A DNA stretch of 27,196 nucleotides from a virus. The stretch is taken from the IMG/VR virus record IMGVR_UViG_3300025133_000510, positions 1 to 27,196 of that record; one strand, given 5' to 3'. The position numbers were made by a program, and so were the translations under genes. Below, in pieces: positions 1-6,507 of this stretch; positions within the stretch are counted from its first letter, which is position 1, and each line of letters begins with the position of its first letter. Below the pieces are notes generated by a model. That model was given only the letters and a program-made list of their open reading frames with translations. It made no database searches and was not told the origin of the DNA.

Positions 1-268
1 ACTTGCTTACAGCCTCATCTAAACATGTCTTTATCTGGAAGGGAGATAACTCAACCCTAACTACGGGATGTCCTAATCTAGCAAATATGAAGTCTCTGAG
101 TGTCTCTTCAAAGTGCGAGAACTCAACTCCATCTTGCATGGTAGTAGCATTTAGTTTATCTCTATCTATCTGTCCTTTTGGAACTCCGCTCTCTAGAGTG
201 TTCCCACCCCAAGACGCAAAAGAGTTACCAAACGTACTGACATTAGGTACTGCTGGGCGGGTTGCCAT
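1..268 (-). CDS. Virion/neck-like protein, N-terminal part (runs off window)
   Basis: The frame is open from an ATG at 268-266 to the window edge, giving the first 89 residues of a longer protein; it lacks its 3' end. The start lies inside the end of the small upstream gene (26-base overlap), so the two are probably translationally coupled. The N-terminal half is Gly/Ser/Asn-rich and looks flexible. From about residue 60 a more structured stretch begins with RLGHPVVRVEL followed by a conserved-looking DEA. A 'RLG-P-V-x-VEL ... I ... DEA' pattern near the N-terminus reminds me of neck (gp13-like) proteins of marine T4-like phages, and a position just after the capsid gene suits a head-completion role. 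The product assignment is weak; that it is a real coding start is better supported. Confidence 0.55.
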   Translation of the reverse strand, partial: MATRPAVPNVSTFGNSFASWGGNTLESGVPKGQIDRDKLNATTMQDGVEFSHFEETLRDFIFARLGHPVVRVELSPFQIKTCLDEAVSK

Positions 269-494
269 CTGAATCTTCCTTTATGGGTAGAGTTGCTTTC
301 TTCGTTGCTTTCTTCGTTGCTTTCTTCACTGTCTTCTTTTTAACAGGTTTAGATTCGGGAATTACTTTAACTCCTGTAAAACTACCAAGGGGTGAGGAGC
401 TTGTAAAATCAGCCCCAGGCATAATCCTAGTCAGCTTTCCATCTATGGATATCAGTAAGGGTACAGACCCCGTATAGTTATATTTATATGTCAT
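243..494 (-). CDS. Small Lys-rich hypothetical protein
   Basis: This is an 83-residue protein I do not recognise. The start is well supported: an AGGAGG Shine-Dalgarno at 505-500 lies five bases before the ATG. The N-terminal half (about residues 1-45) has alternating hydrophobic and polar residues with Gly and Pro turns and looks like a small beta domain. The C-terminal half is a basic tail containing a run of KKAT units encoded by a perfect 12-bp tandem repeat, then an acidic end. It is the first gene after the terminator that follows the capsid gene, and its end overlaps the next start by 26 bases. A small protein with a globular head and Lys-rich tail next to gp23 could be a capsid-associated or DNA-contacting virion protein, but that is inference. 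Confidence 0.7.
   Translation of the reverse strand: MTYKYNYTGSVPLLISIDGKLTRIMPGADFTSSSPLGSFTGVKVIPESKPVKKKTVKKATKKATKKATLPIKEDSDGNPPSST
292..327 (-). repeat. 12-bp tandem repeat, three perfect copies (KKAT units)
   Basis: Three identical consecutive copies of GTTGCTTTCTTC (plus strand) lie in frame inside the small Lys-rich gene and encode KKAT repeats. The copies are identical at DNA level, so the array is recent or prone to slippage; length may vary between relatives without shifting frame. Confidence 0.85.
481..488 (-). promoter_or_regulatory. T4-type late promoter box TATAAATA (inside a gene start)
   Basis: The minus strand reads TATAAATA, a perfect match to the T4 late promoter consensus. 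It falls within codons 3-5 of the small Lys-rich gene, about 40 bases past the terminator stem after the capsid gene. If used, transcription would begin near 474 and serve the gene starting at 268 rather than the complete small gene. The same octamer occurs once deep inside another gene (16121-16128), so chance is possible. Confidence 0.35.
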
Positions 495-518
495 GCAATC
501 CTCCTAAGTTATATAGAC

Positions 519-558
519 AAAAAGAGAGGAGGTCAGAGAGTTTATTTCTCTGACCTCC
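519..558 (-). terminator. Intrinsic terminator after the major capsid gene
   Basis: A perfect 12-bp inverted repeat pairs 528-539 with 547-558 (GGAGGTCAGAGA and its complement) around a 7-base loop at 540-546. Read on the minus strand the stem is followed after four bases by TTTTT (plus-strand A run at 519-523). It begins 30 bases past the capsid stop codon and fits a rho-independent terminator insulating the highly expressed capsid gene from those downstream. Confidence 0.8.
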
Positions 559-587
559 CCAAAGCATTCAAACTTATTCTTCAGCTA

Positions 588-2195
588 TTATGATACTCCA
601 GCCGATCTAATGAACGGGCTATAGAGGAAGTTAGCTGTCGGTCCAACCAGACGAATAATCCGATAGAATCTCTCAGCAGGTGCAACAGCAGCTTTGCCGT
701 AGCGAGTGAGGATTCCCTTCCGTGGTTGGAAGGTCTCGGGATCGGTGATTGTTGGCAACTGTTGCAGCGGAATATATGGAGCGTAAACGTATCCAGCATC
801 CATAGCATTACTGCCCTTATAACCAATCATCATCTCATCATCAGGATAAAGAGGATCAACATACAGATCATAGCGACCCATAAACTTACCCTTGAACTGG
901 ATGGCGTTCTTACCAATATTGGTAGGAGCGTCATCACGAACGATGCCACCCTCTAACTTGGATGCTGATTCCAGCATCGAAGCCACGAGAGGTGAAGTAA
1001 GAATCCAACTACCAGGACCACGCAGAGTAGTCTTGTAGATGTCCTGAGCAGCGTAGTTAATCGTTGCCAACAGGTTGGCATAGATATGACCCACATGCTG
1101 CGGAGCATAAGCCGTGCCACCAAATGCTGACGAAGTAAGATCAACAGCGAAGACATTACTAAAGGCACCAGCGGTATCACCTGGAGCATTTGCAAACTGA
1201 TACTGGTATGCTGCTGGGGTGAAGATACCAAGATCACCGCCAGCTGTGCCTGTCTGGCTAGCATCGGGATGCAAACTGCCAGTCCCTTGGAAGTTGTTGG
1301 AGTTGCCCATGTCTAATGAAGCCTTCTCCCAACCAGTAACACTATCAGGATCATAAGCAATCATACGCAAATCTTCGATAAGCTCACGATCAATCTCAAG
1401 TGAAAGCTCCTTGCTCAACAGCGAAGTAAGCTCACCTTCAAGATTGAGGTTGTGATATGCACGAAGATCCTGTGCTGCTTCTAACGTCCACAATGCTCTC
1501 ATCTTACGAGTACGAGAGACAACGGCTTGCTGCTCGATGTGGAAATTAATCTCAGGAATTTGATTACCAGCAAGGACTTCACCTGCGGAAACCGAGTATC
1601 CGAGGATAGTCGAACTCACGGGGAATGCCGCAATCTGACCACCGAAAGTAGTACTAACACCACCCTCATTCCCAGAAAGTACATGTCCCTGATTTACATT
1701 AGCCAGAGTACCATCAAGGTTGAACATGGCACTTGTGTTAGTACTGTTTGAAGTGGTTCCGACACGAGCACCACCAGAAGCATCAGTCGTTCCAGCCATA
1801 ATGGGAGAAGATGTCTGTCCACGGTAGGTCAGGTTGTACTTGCTGTAAACTGTCTGTGAAACGCCACTATCTCCGTGCGCTCTTGTATGACCCAGATAGA
1901 AAATCTGGCTCACAGGACCCTTCATCGGCTGAACACCAACAATACTGTTGGCAATCAGGTCGGGATAGACTCTACGAACGAGAGGAAATGCAAACTTCTG
2001 AAATGTACCAAGCTTACCTACAGTAGTGCTGTTCTCATCCATTCTATCTGATTGCTCGGACAGAATGCACTTTGCTTGATTTTCCAAAAGGGTTGCAGTA
2101 ACCTTACGAGTGTAGTCACTGTCTATACCTTCAAGGACGGGTCCCCACTTCTGCTCTAATGCAGAATCATATTGTGAAATGGGTGTAACTTCCAT
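588..2195 (-). CDS. 23: Major capsid protein (T4 gp23-like)
   Basis: This 535-residue protein is the major shell subunit, close in length to T4 gp23 (521). The diagnostic stretch is residues 71-91, where FPLVRRVYPDLIANSIVGVQ is followed by PM; it parallels the mature N-terminal region of gp23-family capsid proteins. Upstream is a propeptide-like segment of about 47 residues ending in ILSE at 44-47, a good match to the (L/I)xE cleavage rule of T4 prohead protease gp21, placed as in T4 just before the conserved core. The ATG is preceded by AAAGG about 12 bases upstream, a modest ribosome site. Scaffold and protease genes lie directly upstream and a strong terminator follows. The insertion and C-terminal regions have clearly diverged from T4. 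Confidence 0.93.
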   Translation of the reverse strand: MEVTPISQYDSALEQKWGPVLEGIDSDYTRKVTATLLENQAKCILSEQSDRMDENSTTVGKLGTFQKFAFPLVRRVYPDLIANSIVGVQPMKGPVSQIFYLGHTRAHGDSGVSQTVYSKYNLTYRGQTSSPIMAGTTDASGGARVGTTSNSTNTSAMFNLDGTLANVNQGHVLSGNEGGVSTTFGGQIAAFPVSSTILGYSVSAGEVLAGNQIPEINFHIEQQAVVSRTRKMRALWTLEAAQDLRAYHNLNLEGELTSLLSKELSLEIDRELIEDLRMIAYDPDSVTGWEKASLDMGNSNNFQGTGSLHPDASQTGTAGGDLGIFTPAAYQYQFANAPGDTAGAFSNVFAVDLTSSAFGGTAYAPQHVGHIYANLLATINYAAQDIYKTTLRGPGSWILTSPLVASMLESASKLEGGIVRDDAPTNIGKNAIQFKGKFMGRYDLYVDPLYPDDEMMIGYKGSNAMDAGYVYAPYIPLQQLPTITDPETFQPRKGILTRYGKAAVAPAERFYRIIRLVGPTANFLYSPFIRSAGVS

Positions 2196-2204
2196 AATAG
2201 TATA

Positions 2205-2849
2205 TTACCTTTCTTTGGCCTTCGATGTGAACGGCATAAACTTCATGATATCATCCGTTAAGAATGCATTATCAACAAAAGGGGTCTCTATCGAAGGCTC
2301 ATCGACGTTTTCAGAGATCATTACCGCTTGCTCAGAAGACTTAAATGGCTTTTCTCTAGACTCTTCAAGAACCTCAACAGATTCATGAAGAGTACCATTC
2401 TCCTCTTCCAAAATTTCTAATTTAGATGCAAGTGCATTAATAGCAGCTTCCAACTTATTGTTTTCAGTAAAAGACTTCTCAAGCTCTTCAGTAAGAACCG
2501 AGATATCTTCTTTATAGTTGTCATTCTGATCCACAACAGATGCCATTGCACTGTCCGAATCATTTCTGTTCATTTCCAAGGCCATTAAGGACTTCATTGA
2601 TTCAAAGAGGTGAGCATTCTTAAAAGTCTCATTCTCTGCTTCAAGCTCCATTAAGGCATAGCTCTTAACCTCATCAACTCGGGTCCTAAGGAAAGCTTTA
2701 ACCTTAGCTTCTATAAGGCTAACCTTCTCCTGTACCTGCTCCGTGATAACCTCGTCAACCAATTCAGCAATTTCAGTAATTGCCGAATCACTTAGGTTCT
2801 CAGGAAGCAATTCCGAGATTGAATCCATCTTTTCGTTTGAATTTTCCAT
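2205..2849 (-). CDS. 22: Prohead core scaffold protein (T4 gp22-like)
   Basis: I call 214 residues starting at the ATG at 2849-2847. An AAGGAG ribosome site at 2860-2855 lies five bases before it; the in-frame ATG seven codons upstream overlaps the expected transcription start of the late promoter and has no ribosome site. The protein is Glu/Asp-rich, almost without Gly or Pro, and predicted mostly helical with coiled-coil heptads over much of residues 25-165, ending in a short hydrophobic-basic tail (DDIMKFMPF...KAKER). That is the make-up of a gp22 scaffold: an acidic helical core with a tail that can contact the shell. Many LxE tripeptides would allow its digestion during maturation. Position between protease and capsid genes matches T4 (21-22-23). 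Sequence identity with T4 gp22 is not obvious by eye. Confidence 0.82.
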   Translation of the reverse strand: MENSNEKMDSISELLPENLSDSAITEIAELVDEVITEQVQEKVSLIEAKVKAFLRTRVDEVKSYALMELEAENETFKNAHLFESMKSLMALEMNRNDSDSAMASVVDQNDNYKEDISVLTEELEKSFTENNKLEAAINALASKLEILEEENGTLHESVEVLEESREKPFKSSEQAVMISENVDEPSIETPFVDNAFLTDDIMKFMPFTSKAKER

Positions 2850-2873
2850 TAAATCTCCTTGTCTGTACATTAC

Positions 2874-2881
2874 TATTTATA
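2874..2881 (-). promoter_or_regulatory. T4-type late promoter box TATAAATA before the scaffold gene
   Basis: The minus strand carries a perfect TATAAATA preceded by a very AT-rich stretch (2882-2909). In T4 this octamer is the whole late promoter, read by RNA polymerase with gp55 and gp33. Initiation would be expected near 2867, giving an 18-base leader holding AAGGAG and the scaffold ATG at 2849. It is the only such box I found lying in an intergenic gap upstream of a gene, and would drive scaffold plus capsid protein. Confidence 0.8.
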
Positions 2882-2909
2882 CAGTTTAATTAAAAATATT
2901 AAAAATTTA

Positions 2910-3515
2910 TTAATATTTGCGTAGTTTATTCTTTAAAAGGGTTATAAACACCTTCTCTGACGTTGCTTTATTCATTGTAGACTCAACAGTCTCATTAATA
3001 TACTTAGAATTAAGGCTTTCTTCTAGTGATGGGTATGCGCCCTTCGTGGATGGATCAGCAACTAAATCGAAGGTAATTAACTTAAAATCCTCATTAACAT
3101 GCTTAGTTCCATCAGGACAATCAGTTAAAGTACCCATTCCTCTTGAAGATATACCTAACTTAACTCCACCTTTAATTAAAGCTTGGGCTGTGAGACCAGC
3201 TGGAGTATTAAGAAGCTCTGCTTCACCAATCATCTCACTGCCTTTGAATTTAAGCCCTGTAATAAGGTGCGAGACATTCTGAAGCTTAACTTGGTCATGC
3301 TTGGGATGATCTAATTCACCCATTAAGCGTCTCTCATTAAGGGACTCAGTGAGGCGTGTCATTTCTCTTTCGAGAAGCTTTTGCTCATAAACTCTCTTAT
3401 TGTTATTAGGCTCTCCTGCTCTTTGAAAGCAGCCTGAAATTTTCATTGTGCCCTTAGAGGAGGACTCCTCTATGATCTGAATATTATCTAATATTTGTGT
3501 GTCTGTTAATAGCAT
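2910..3515 (-). CDS. 21: Prohead core protease (T4 gp21-like)
   Basis: This 201-residue protein is the maturation protease that trims capsid and core proteins in the prohead; T4 gp21 is 212 residues. The serine-protease signature of this herpes-like/prohead family is visible: GELDHP with candidate catalytic His70, GISSRG with the nucleophile at Ser123 or Ser124, and FDLVADPS (149-156) holding a conserved Asp. The N-terminus has NNNKRVYE (37-44), typical of the family's first strand-helix region. A ribosome site AAGGA precedes the ATG by about seven bases. IIEE at 14-17 could be a self-cleavage site by the (L/I)xE rule. It follows the low-complexity cluster and precedes scaffold and capsid genes, the T4 order. 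Confidence 0.93.
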   Translation of the reverse strand: MLLTDTQILDNIQIIEESSSKGTMKISGCFQRAGEPNNNKRVYEQKLLEREMTRLTESLNERRLMGELDHPKHDQVKLQNVSHLITGLKFKGSEMIGEAELLNTPAGLTAQALIKGGVKLGISSRGMGTLTDCPDGTKHVNEDFKLITFDLVADPSTKGAYPSLEESLNSKYINETVESTMNKATSEKVFITLLKNKLRKY

Positions 3516-3528
3516 TATTTATTTCCTT

Positions 3529-3909
3529 TTATCTTTGAGCCAAGGGCGCACTGTCTAGATCCGCACCAGTTTGCTTTCCGTCCTTTGCTCGCTGCCTCTT
3601 CGCCGCAGCCTCAGCCTTCCTCTTTAGTATCGCATCGTTCTTCTTCGAGAGTTCCGCCCCCCTGTCATCAACCCACGCTGCGACCTTATCTGGCTTGTCT
3701 TGCTGACCATGCCCAACTGTTGGTCCACGGTGCTGCGGCATGTCCTCCATCTTTTTCGTCTGCGGATTGTATCTCTTGGCTGGCCTAGACATCTTGTCAC
3801 GACCACCCCTTGCCTTGTCGGCTGCAATAGCCCTATCAATACGCTCCTGAGTAATCTCATCAAGCTTACTTCTAACTAACTCAAAAATGTTTTCTAATCT
3901 TTTATTCAT
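3529..3909 (-). CDS. Basic low-complexity protein, putative prohead-core/internal protein A
   Basis: A 126-residue protein I do not recognise. Its ATG overlaps the stop of the upstream gene (ATGA) and has an AGGAG site, so translation is well supported. Residues 5-18 (LENIFELVRSKLDE) form a predicted helix nearly identical to residues 44-57 of the neighbouring 120-aa protein, and the duplication is visible in the DNA. The rest is rich in Lys, Arg, Asp, Gln and Ala, lacks a hydrophobic core and is probably disordered. The helix ends in LDE, which fits the (L/I)xE rule for gp21 cleavage. Immediately upstream of the protease gene, T4 has small core genes (67, 68), so a core or internal head role is plausible but inferred. 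Confidence 0.75.
   Translation of the reverse strand: MNKRLENIFELVRSKLDEITQERIDRAIAADKARGGRDKMSRPAKRYNPQTKKMEDMPQHRGPTVGHGQQDKPDKVAAWVDDRGAELSKKNDAILKRKAEAAAKRQRAKDGKQTGADLDSAPLAQR
3863..3900 (-). repeat. Copy 1 of duplicated helix-coding segment
   Basis: This 38-bp stretch matches 4105-4142 at 30 of 38 positions by hand alignment and encodes the shared helix of two neighbouring genes. It points to a partial duplication of one small gene into the other. Confidence 0.75.
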
Positions 3910-4268
3910 TTACTTGCTCCTGGCTTGGGGGTTACTTTTTCTGGGTTCTTATACCAGCTATCGTCTACTGTACTGGGCTTCTTGCCCTTACCTCGGGTCC
4001 ATGTGAATGTAGGTTGCTTTTTGGCCTTCTCTAATGCCTCGTCATGTTGTTTATCCCACGGCTTTCTTGGATCGTTCGACCTGTCCCTCTGAGCCGTCTC
4101 TGAGAGCTTACTTCTAACTATTCTAAAAATACGTTCTACTCTAGACTCGCTTGTATCTTCTGCCGCCTTCTTCTCCTCTTCCTCCCTCTTCCTCTTTGCC
4201 TCCTCCGCTCTCGCCTTGATCGCAGCATCTCGCAGAATATCTTTTGCTCTCGGTCCTTTATATGCCAT
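3906..4268 (-). CDS. Charged low-complexity protein, putative prohead-core/internal protein B
   Basis: A 120-residue unrecognised protein. Residues 8-37 are an almost continuous run of Lys, Arg, Glu and Ala, likely one long charged helix. Residues 43-57 (SRVERIFRIVRSKLSE with its flank) repeat the helix found at the start of the next gene's product and end in LSE, a candidate gp21 cleavage site that would release the basic C-terminal 63 residues. The C-terminal part is Lys/Pro/Trp-containing and basic. An AGGG ribosome site lies about nine bases before the ATG. It starts two bases after the preceding stop and ends in an ATGA overlap with the next gene. Role by context only: virion core or packaged protein. 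Confidence 0.72.
   Translation of the reverse strand: MAYKGPRAKDILRDAAIKARAEEAKRKREEEEKKAAEDTSESRVERIFRIVRSKLSETAQRDRSNDPRKPWDKQHDEALEKAKKQPTFTWTRGKGKKPSTVDDSWYKNPEKVTPKPGASK
4105..4142 (-). repeat. Copy 2 of duplicated helix-coding segment
   Basis: Partner of the segment at 3863-3900, 30 of 38 bases identical. Here it encodes residues 43-55 of the 120-aa protein, whereas in the other gene it encodes the N-terminus, so the 120-aa protein carries an extra charged helix in front. Confidence 0.75.
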
Positions 4269-4270
4269 GA

Positions 4271-4660
4271 TTAAGCCCTTCTTCCCATTCTTCTTCTATT
4301 CTTAGTGGTGTCACTAATTTTTCTTCCAGCCCCGTACAGACCTTCGATTCGTTTATCTCTCTTACCCGCATGTTTAATCTTAGTTCTTTGTGCGTAGCCA
4401 ACTATGCTTCTCCAAGATGATGATGGGGTTGAACTTCCAGGTGTGAAACCTTTAGCTACTAACCCCTTACTCTTCTTACCCCAACCTGCTTCAGTAGAAA
4501 CATACAATCTTCCAGCTCGTTTCGTAGAAAACTTAGTACCAGGACCCATACCGCTTGTTAGAGCATCCTTTATTGTATTAAAGATTTGAACCTTACTCTT
4601 ACGAGCCTTGACACGTTCACTAGACTTACCATTTTCTGTTATAATATCTGTAAGTTTCAT
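4271..4660 (-). CDS. Strongly basic small protein, putative packaged DNA-binding protein
   Basis: A 129-residue unrecognised protein, strikingly rich in Lys, Arg, Gly and Ser with very few acidic residues after residue 15. It begins MKLTDIITENG; IITE at 6-9 matches the (L/I)xE cleavage rule and would leave a short targeting peptide of nine residues, the arrangement seen in T4 internal proteins. Single aromatic residues (W59, W83, Y88 region) spaced by Gly/Ser suggest a small fold or DNA contacts, and the C-terminus is an Arg cluster (NRRRMGRRA). The ATG overlaps the stop of the upstream gene (ATGA); no strong ribosome site is seen, so translation is probably coupled. Function is inferred from charge and position. 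Confidence 0.72.
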   Translation of the reverse strand: MKLTDIITENGKSSERVKARKSKVQIFNTIKDALTSGMGPGTKFSTKRAGRLYVSTEAGWGKKSKGLVAKGFTPGSSTPSSSWRSIVGYAQRTKIKHAGKRDKRIEGLYGAGRKISDTTKNRRRMGRRA

Positions 4661-5073
4661 CTTGCTATTTTCTTAAAGGCTTTCGATAGTCTCATTTTTC
4701 TATCCTGCTCTGCTTTAAAAGGGTCGGCACACTCACCTGCCACACTGACACCCAACCCCCCGACACCCGTCTGCTCAGTAATAAGAGTTTTCATCTCACT
4801 TACCATACCCTTAAGTTCCTGAATCTCTTCATAGAGTATAGATAAGATATCATTCTCTACGCTTTGAGGCTCTTCCTGAACCTCTGTTTTAGCAGGAGAA
4901 GAATCTTCTCCTAATAATTTTTGCATAAAAGAGTCTGGTACTTCTACATTAGATATATCCATTTGGTCTCCAAAAGCATCTACAGGAGCATTAACAGGTT
5001 GTGAGTACTCCGTGGCTACAGGGGTACGCCCACCTTGATTCATTATTGATTCAGCCATGTCACCTATATTCAT
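4657..5073 (-). CDS. Putative prohead-core protein with central coiled coil
   Basis: A 138-residue unrecognised protein. Residues 1-75 are polar and acidic with Pro and Gln, probably disordered. Residues about 75-103 form a strong amphipathic helix or coiled coil (VENDILSILYEEIQELKGMV and on), followed by a Gly/Val-rich turn (TGVGGLGVSVAG) and a basic amphipathic C-terminus (RKMRLSKAFKKIAR). The acidic-coil-basic order resembles small head-core proteins more than enzymes. GGGAG lies about ten bases upstream of the ATG. It is sandwiched between the acidic 136-aa gene (18-base gap) and the basic 129-aa gene (ATGA overlap). LITE at 97-100 and LLGE at 53-56 could be protease sites. Confidence 0.72.
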   Translation of the reverse strand: MNIGDMAESIMNQGGRTPVATEYSQPVNAPVDAFGDQMDISNVEVPDSFMQKLLGEDSSPAKTEVQEEPQSVENDILSILYEEIQELKGMVSEMKTLITEQTGVGGLGVSVAGECADPFKAEQDRKMRLSKAFKKIAR

Positions 5074-5091
5074 TTTTTAAAACTCCCTGGG

Positions 5092-5502
5092 TTATTCACC
5101 TAAGTTATCAAGAATAGCTTGAGCAAGCTCTTCGTCGGTGAACTCCTCGATATCATAGCTCTCATTTAATACATTAAGTGAGTCACGAACGAAGTTATAA
5201 AGATCTTCTTCATTAATGGGAAAGCCACCCTCCTCATCATTCTCGATATCTTCGTAATCCTTTTCATCCTCACTTAAGAGATCTTTACAAAAGTTATCGA
5301 ACAGCTCACTGATATCGTTCTCAGTCAGACTATTAACTTCAGCCTCATTTAAAGATTCAAGCAAAGTCTGAAAAAACATCTCATGAAGAGCCTTGTCTTC
5401 TATAGCCTCGTTAATATCTTTCTGGGACTCTCCCCATGTACCCTGTGTTACATTCTCATTTATAACTGAATTTACAAACTCTTCACTTACTTCATTAATC
5501 AT
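5092..5502 (-). CDS. Highly acidic small protein, putative prohead-core component
   Basis: A 136-residue, very acidic, predicted all-helical protein with almost no basic residues in the second half. AAGGAG lies about eight bases before the ATG. It contains many LxE/IxE tripeptides (for example LLESL, SLTEN, LLSED, VLNES), so a gp21-type protease could cut it into small peptides, which is the fate of T4 gp67, also a small acidic core protein encoded just upstream of gene 21. I see no sequence match to gp67, so the parallel rests on composition, size and position. Its charge is opposite to the neighbouring basic proteins, which would allow complex formation or charge balancing in the prohead. 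Confidence 0.72.
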   Translation of the reverse strand: MINEVSEEFVNSVINENVTQGTWGESQKDINEAIEDKALHEMFFQTLLESLNEAEVNSLTENDISELFDNFCKDLLSEDEKDYEDIENDEEGGFPINEEDLYNFVRDSLNVLNESYDIEEFTDEELAQAILDNLGE

Positions 5503-5523
5503 TACTAATTCTCCTTATATGAA

Positions 5524-6507
5524 TTATCTAGGTCTAGCAGTACCACCTGAGCTACCTGAACCAATCACCTTCGTAACTGCACGTTTAGCTCTGTTAAGTA
5601 TTCCCCCGTGTCTGATCCCTGAGGACCATCCAGTTTTTTTCGTATCATCAGGGGCAGTATTTTTTTCTGTATCATCAGGGGCAGTATCTTTTTCTGTATC
5701 ATTTCCTTTGGACCTACCCGCTATTTCTGGGGTTGTACTAGGTCTGTCTTTGGACTTCGGATTGGGAGTTGTATCTGTGGATCCCGTGGCATCAACATGA
5801 TCGGGGCGATCTGTACCACCACTACCAGGTCTACCTGTTTCTGCATACTTAGTTTCCCCATGGGGATAAGCAGTTTGACCTGGGGCTGTAAAACCCGAAT
5901 ATTTTCCTCCCAAAAATCTTTTTAGAACACTAAAATCGCCTGGCTTTTTTGTATCCCCATCCTCTGGAGCTTCCGTAGCCTTTTGCTTTGGAAGCGGTGG
6001 AGGTGTTTCCTTTTGCTTTGGAAGCGGTGGAGGTGTTTCCTTAGTAGGCTTCTCTTGAGGCTCACTTTGAGACCCATGACCAAAGGCATGAGCTTGCTTT
6101 TCCTTTTGTCCTGGTACTTCTACCCCACCTTCTGGGTGTCCCCCTCCTGTTGCAGCCGTCACTGCGGCTTTGTGAGCTTCAGGATTCTTTTTCTCCCACT
6201 CATGCCTAGGCATACCTTTAGGACGACCTTGTGCTGTTGCAACTCGCTCTACAAGCCTACTAAACATATCAGTAACAGACTCTCTCGGCCCATCAGGAAC
6301 ATCCTTTGTCATGCCACTCTTAACCTTCTTAACCTTATCAGGTGTATGGGTAGAATCTTTCTGTGCCGTGTCATTTCTATGCTTAAGTAATTTAGCCAAG
6401 TTTCTAATCTTACAAGCTCTACCCTCAGAGGACCTTGATGGGTGCGGAACCTTCTCTAATTTCAGCTCCACACTCATTTCAGTTAATAGTCTAGTAAAGT
6501 CTTTCAT
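5524..6507 (-). CDS. Disordered Pro/Lys/Thr-rich protein, putative internal head protein
   Basis: A 327-residue unrecognised protein. It begins MKDFTRLLTEMS; LLTE at 7-10 fits the (L/I)xE cleavage rule and would give a ten-residue leader. Residues 10-100 are basic with a helix around VTDMFSRLVERVATA, followed by a segment PKGMPRHEWEKKNPEAHKAA. The middle and C-terminal parts are Pro, Gly, Lys, Asp and Thr repeats, including two perfect KETPPPLPKQ units and two DTEKNTAPD-like units, certainly disordered. AAAGG precedes the ATG by seven bases; the start immediately follows the stop of the 598-aa gene. Alternatives are a flexible virion linker or a packaged host-interaction protein; nothing enzymatic is visible. 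Confidence 0.72.
   Translation of the reverse strand: MKDFTRLLTEMSVELKLEKVPHPSRSSEGRACKIRNLAKLLKHRNDTAQKDSTHTPDKVKKVKSGMTKDVPDGPRESVTDMFSRLVERVATAQGRPKGMPRHEWEKKNPEAHKAAVTAATGGGHPEGGVEVPGQKEKQAHAFGHGSQSEPQEKPTKETPPPLPKQKETPPPLPKQKATEAPEDGDTKKPGDFSVLKRFLGGKYSGFTAPGQTAYPHGETKYAETGRPGSGGTDRPDHVDATGSTDTTPNPKSKDRPSTTPEIAGRSKGNDTEKDTAPDDTEKNTAPDDTKKTGWSSGIRHGGILNRAKRAVTKVIGSGSSGGTARPR
5642..5695 (-). repeat. 27-bp tandem repeat, two copies plus partial third
   Basis: Bases 5642-5668 and 5669-5695 differ at a single position and a seven-base partial third copy follows. In frame they encode acidic-basic DTEKNTAPD-like units. The first copy holds a run of seven T (A on the coding strand), a possible slippage site. 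Confidence 0.8.
5981..6040 (-). repeat. 30-bp perfect tandem repeat encoding KETPPPLPKQ
   Basis: Bases 5981-6010 and 6011-6040 are identical. In frame they give two copies of a ten-residue unit containing PPPLP, a polyproline-II type motif. Perfect identity implies recent duplication or homogenisation. Confidence 0.9.

Noticed and set aside
2868-2870. Upstream ATG as start of the scaffold gene
   Set aside because: It coincides with the expected +1 of the TATAAATA promoter and lacks a ribosome site; the ATG at 2849 has AAGGAG at ideal spacing.
2917-3282. Plus-strand open frames opposite the protease, the 327-aa gene (5983-6390) and the 598-aa gene (6311-6895)
   Set aside because: They lie entirely opposite well-supported minus-strand genes, have low-quality translations dominated by repeats or Ser/Leu, and no ribosome sites or operon context.
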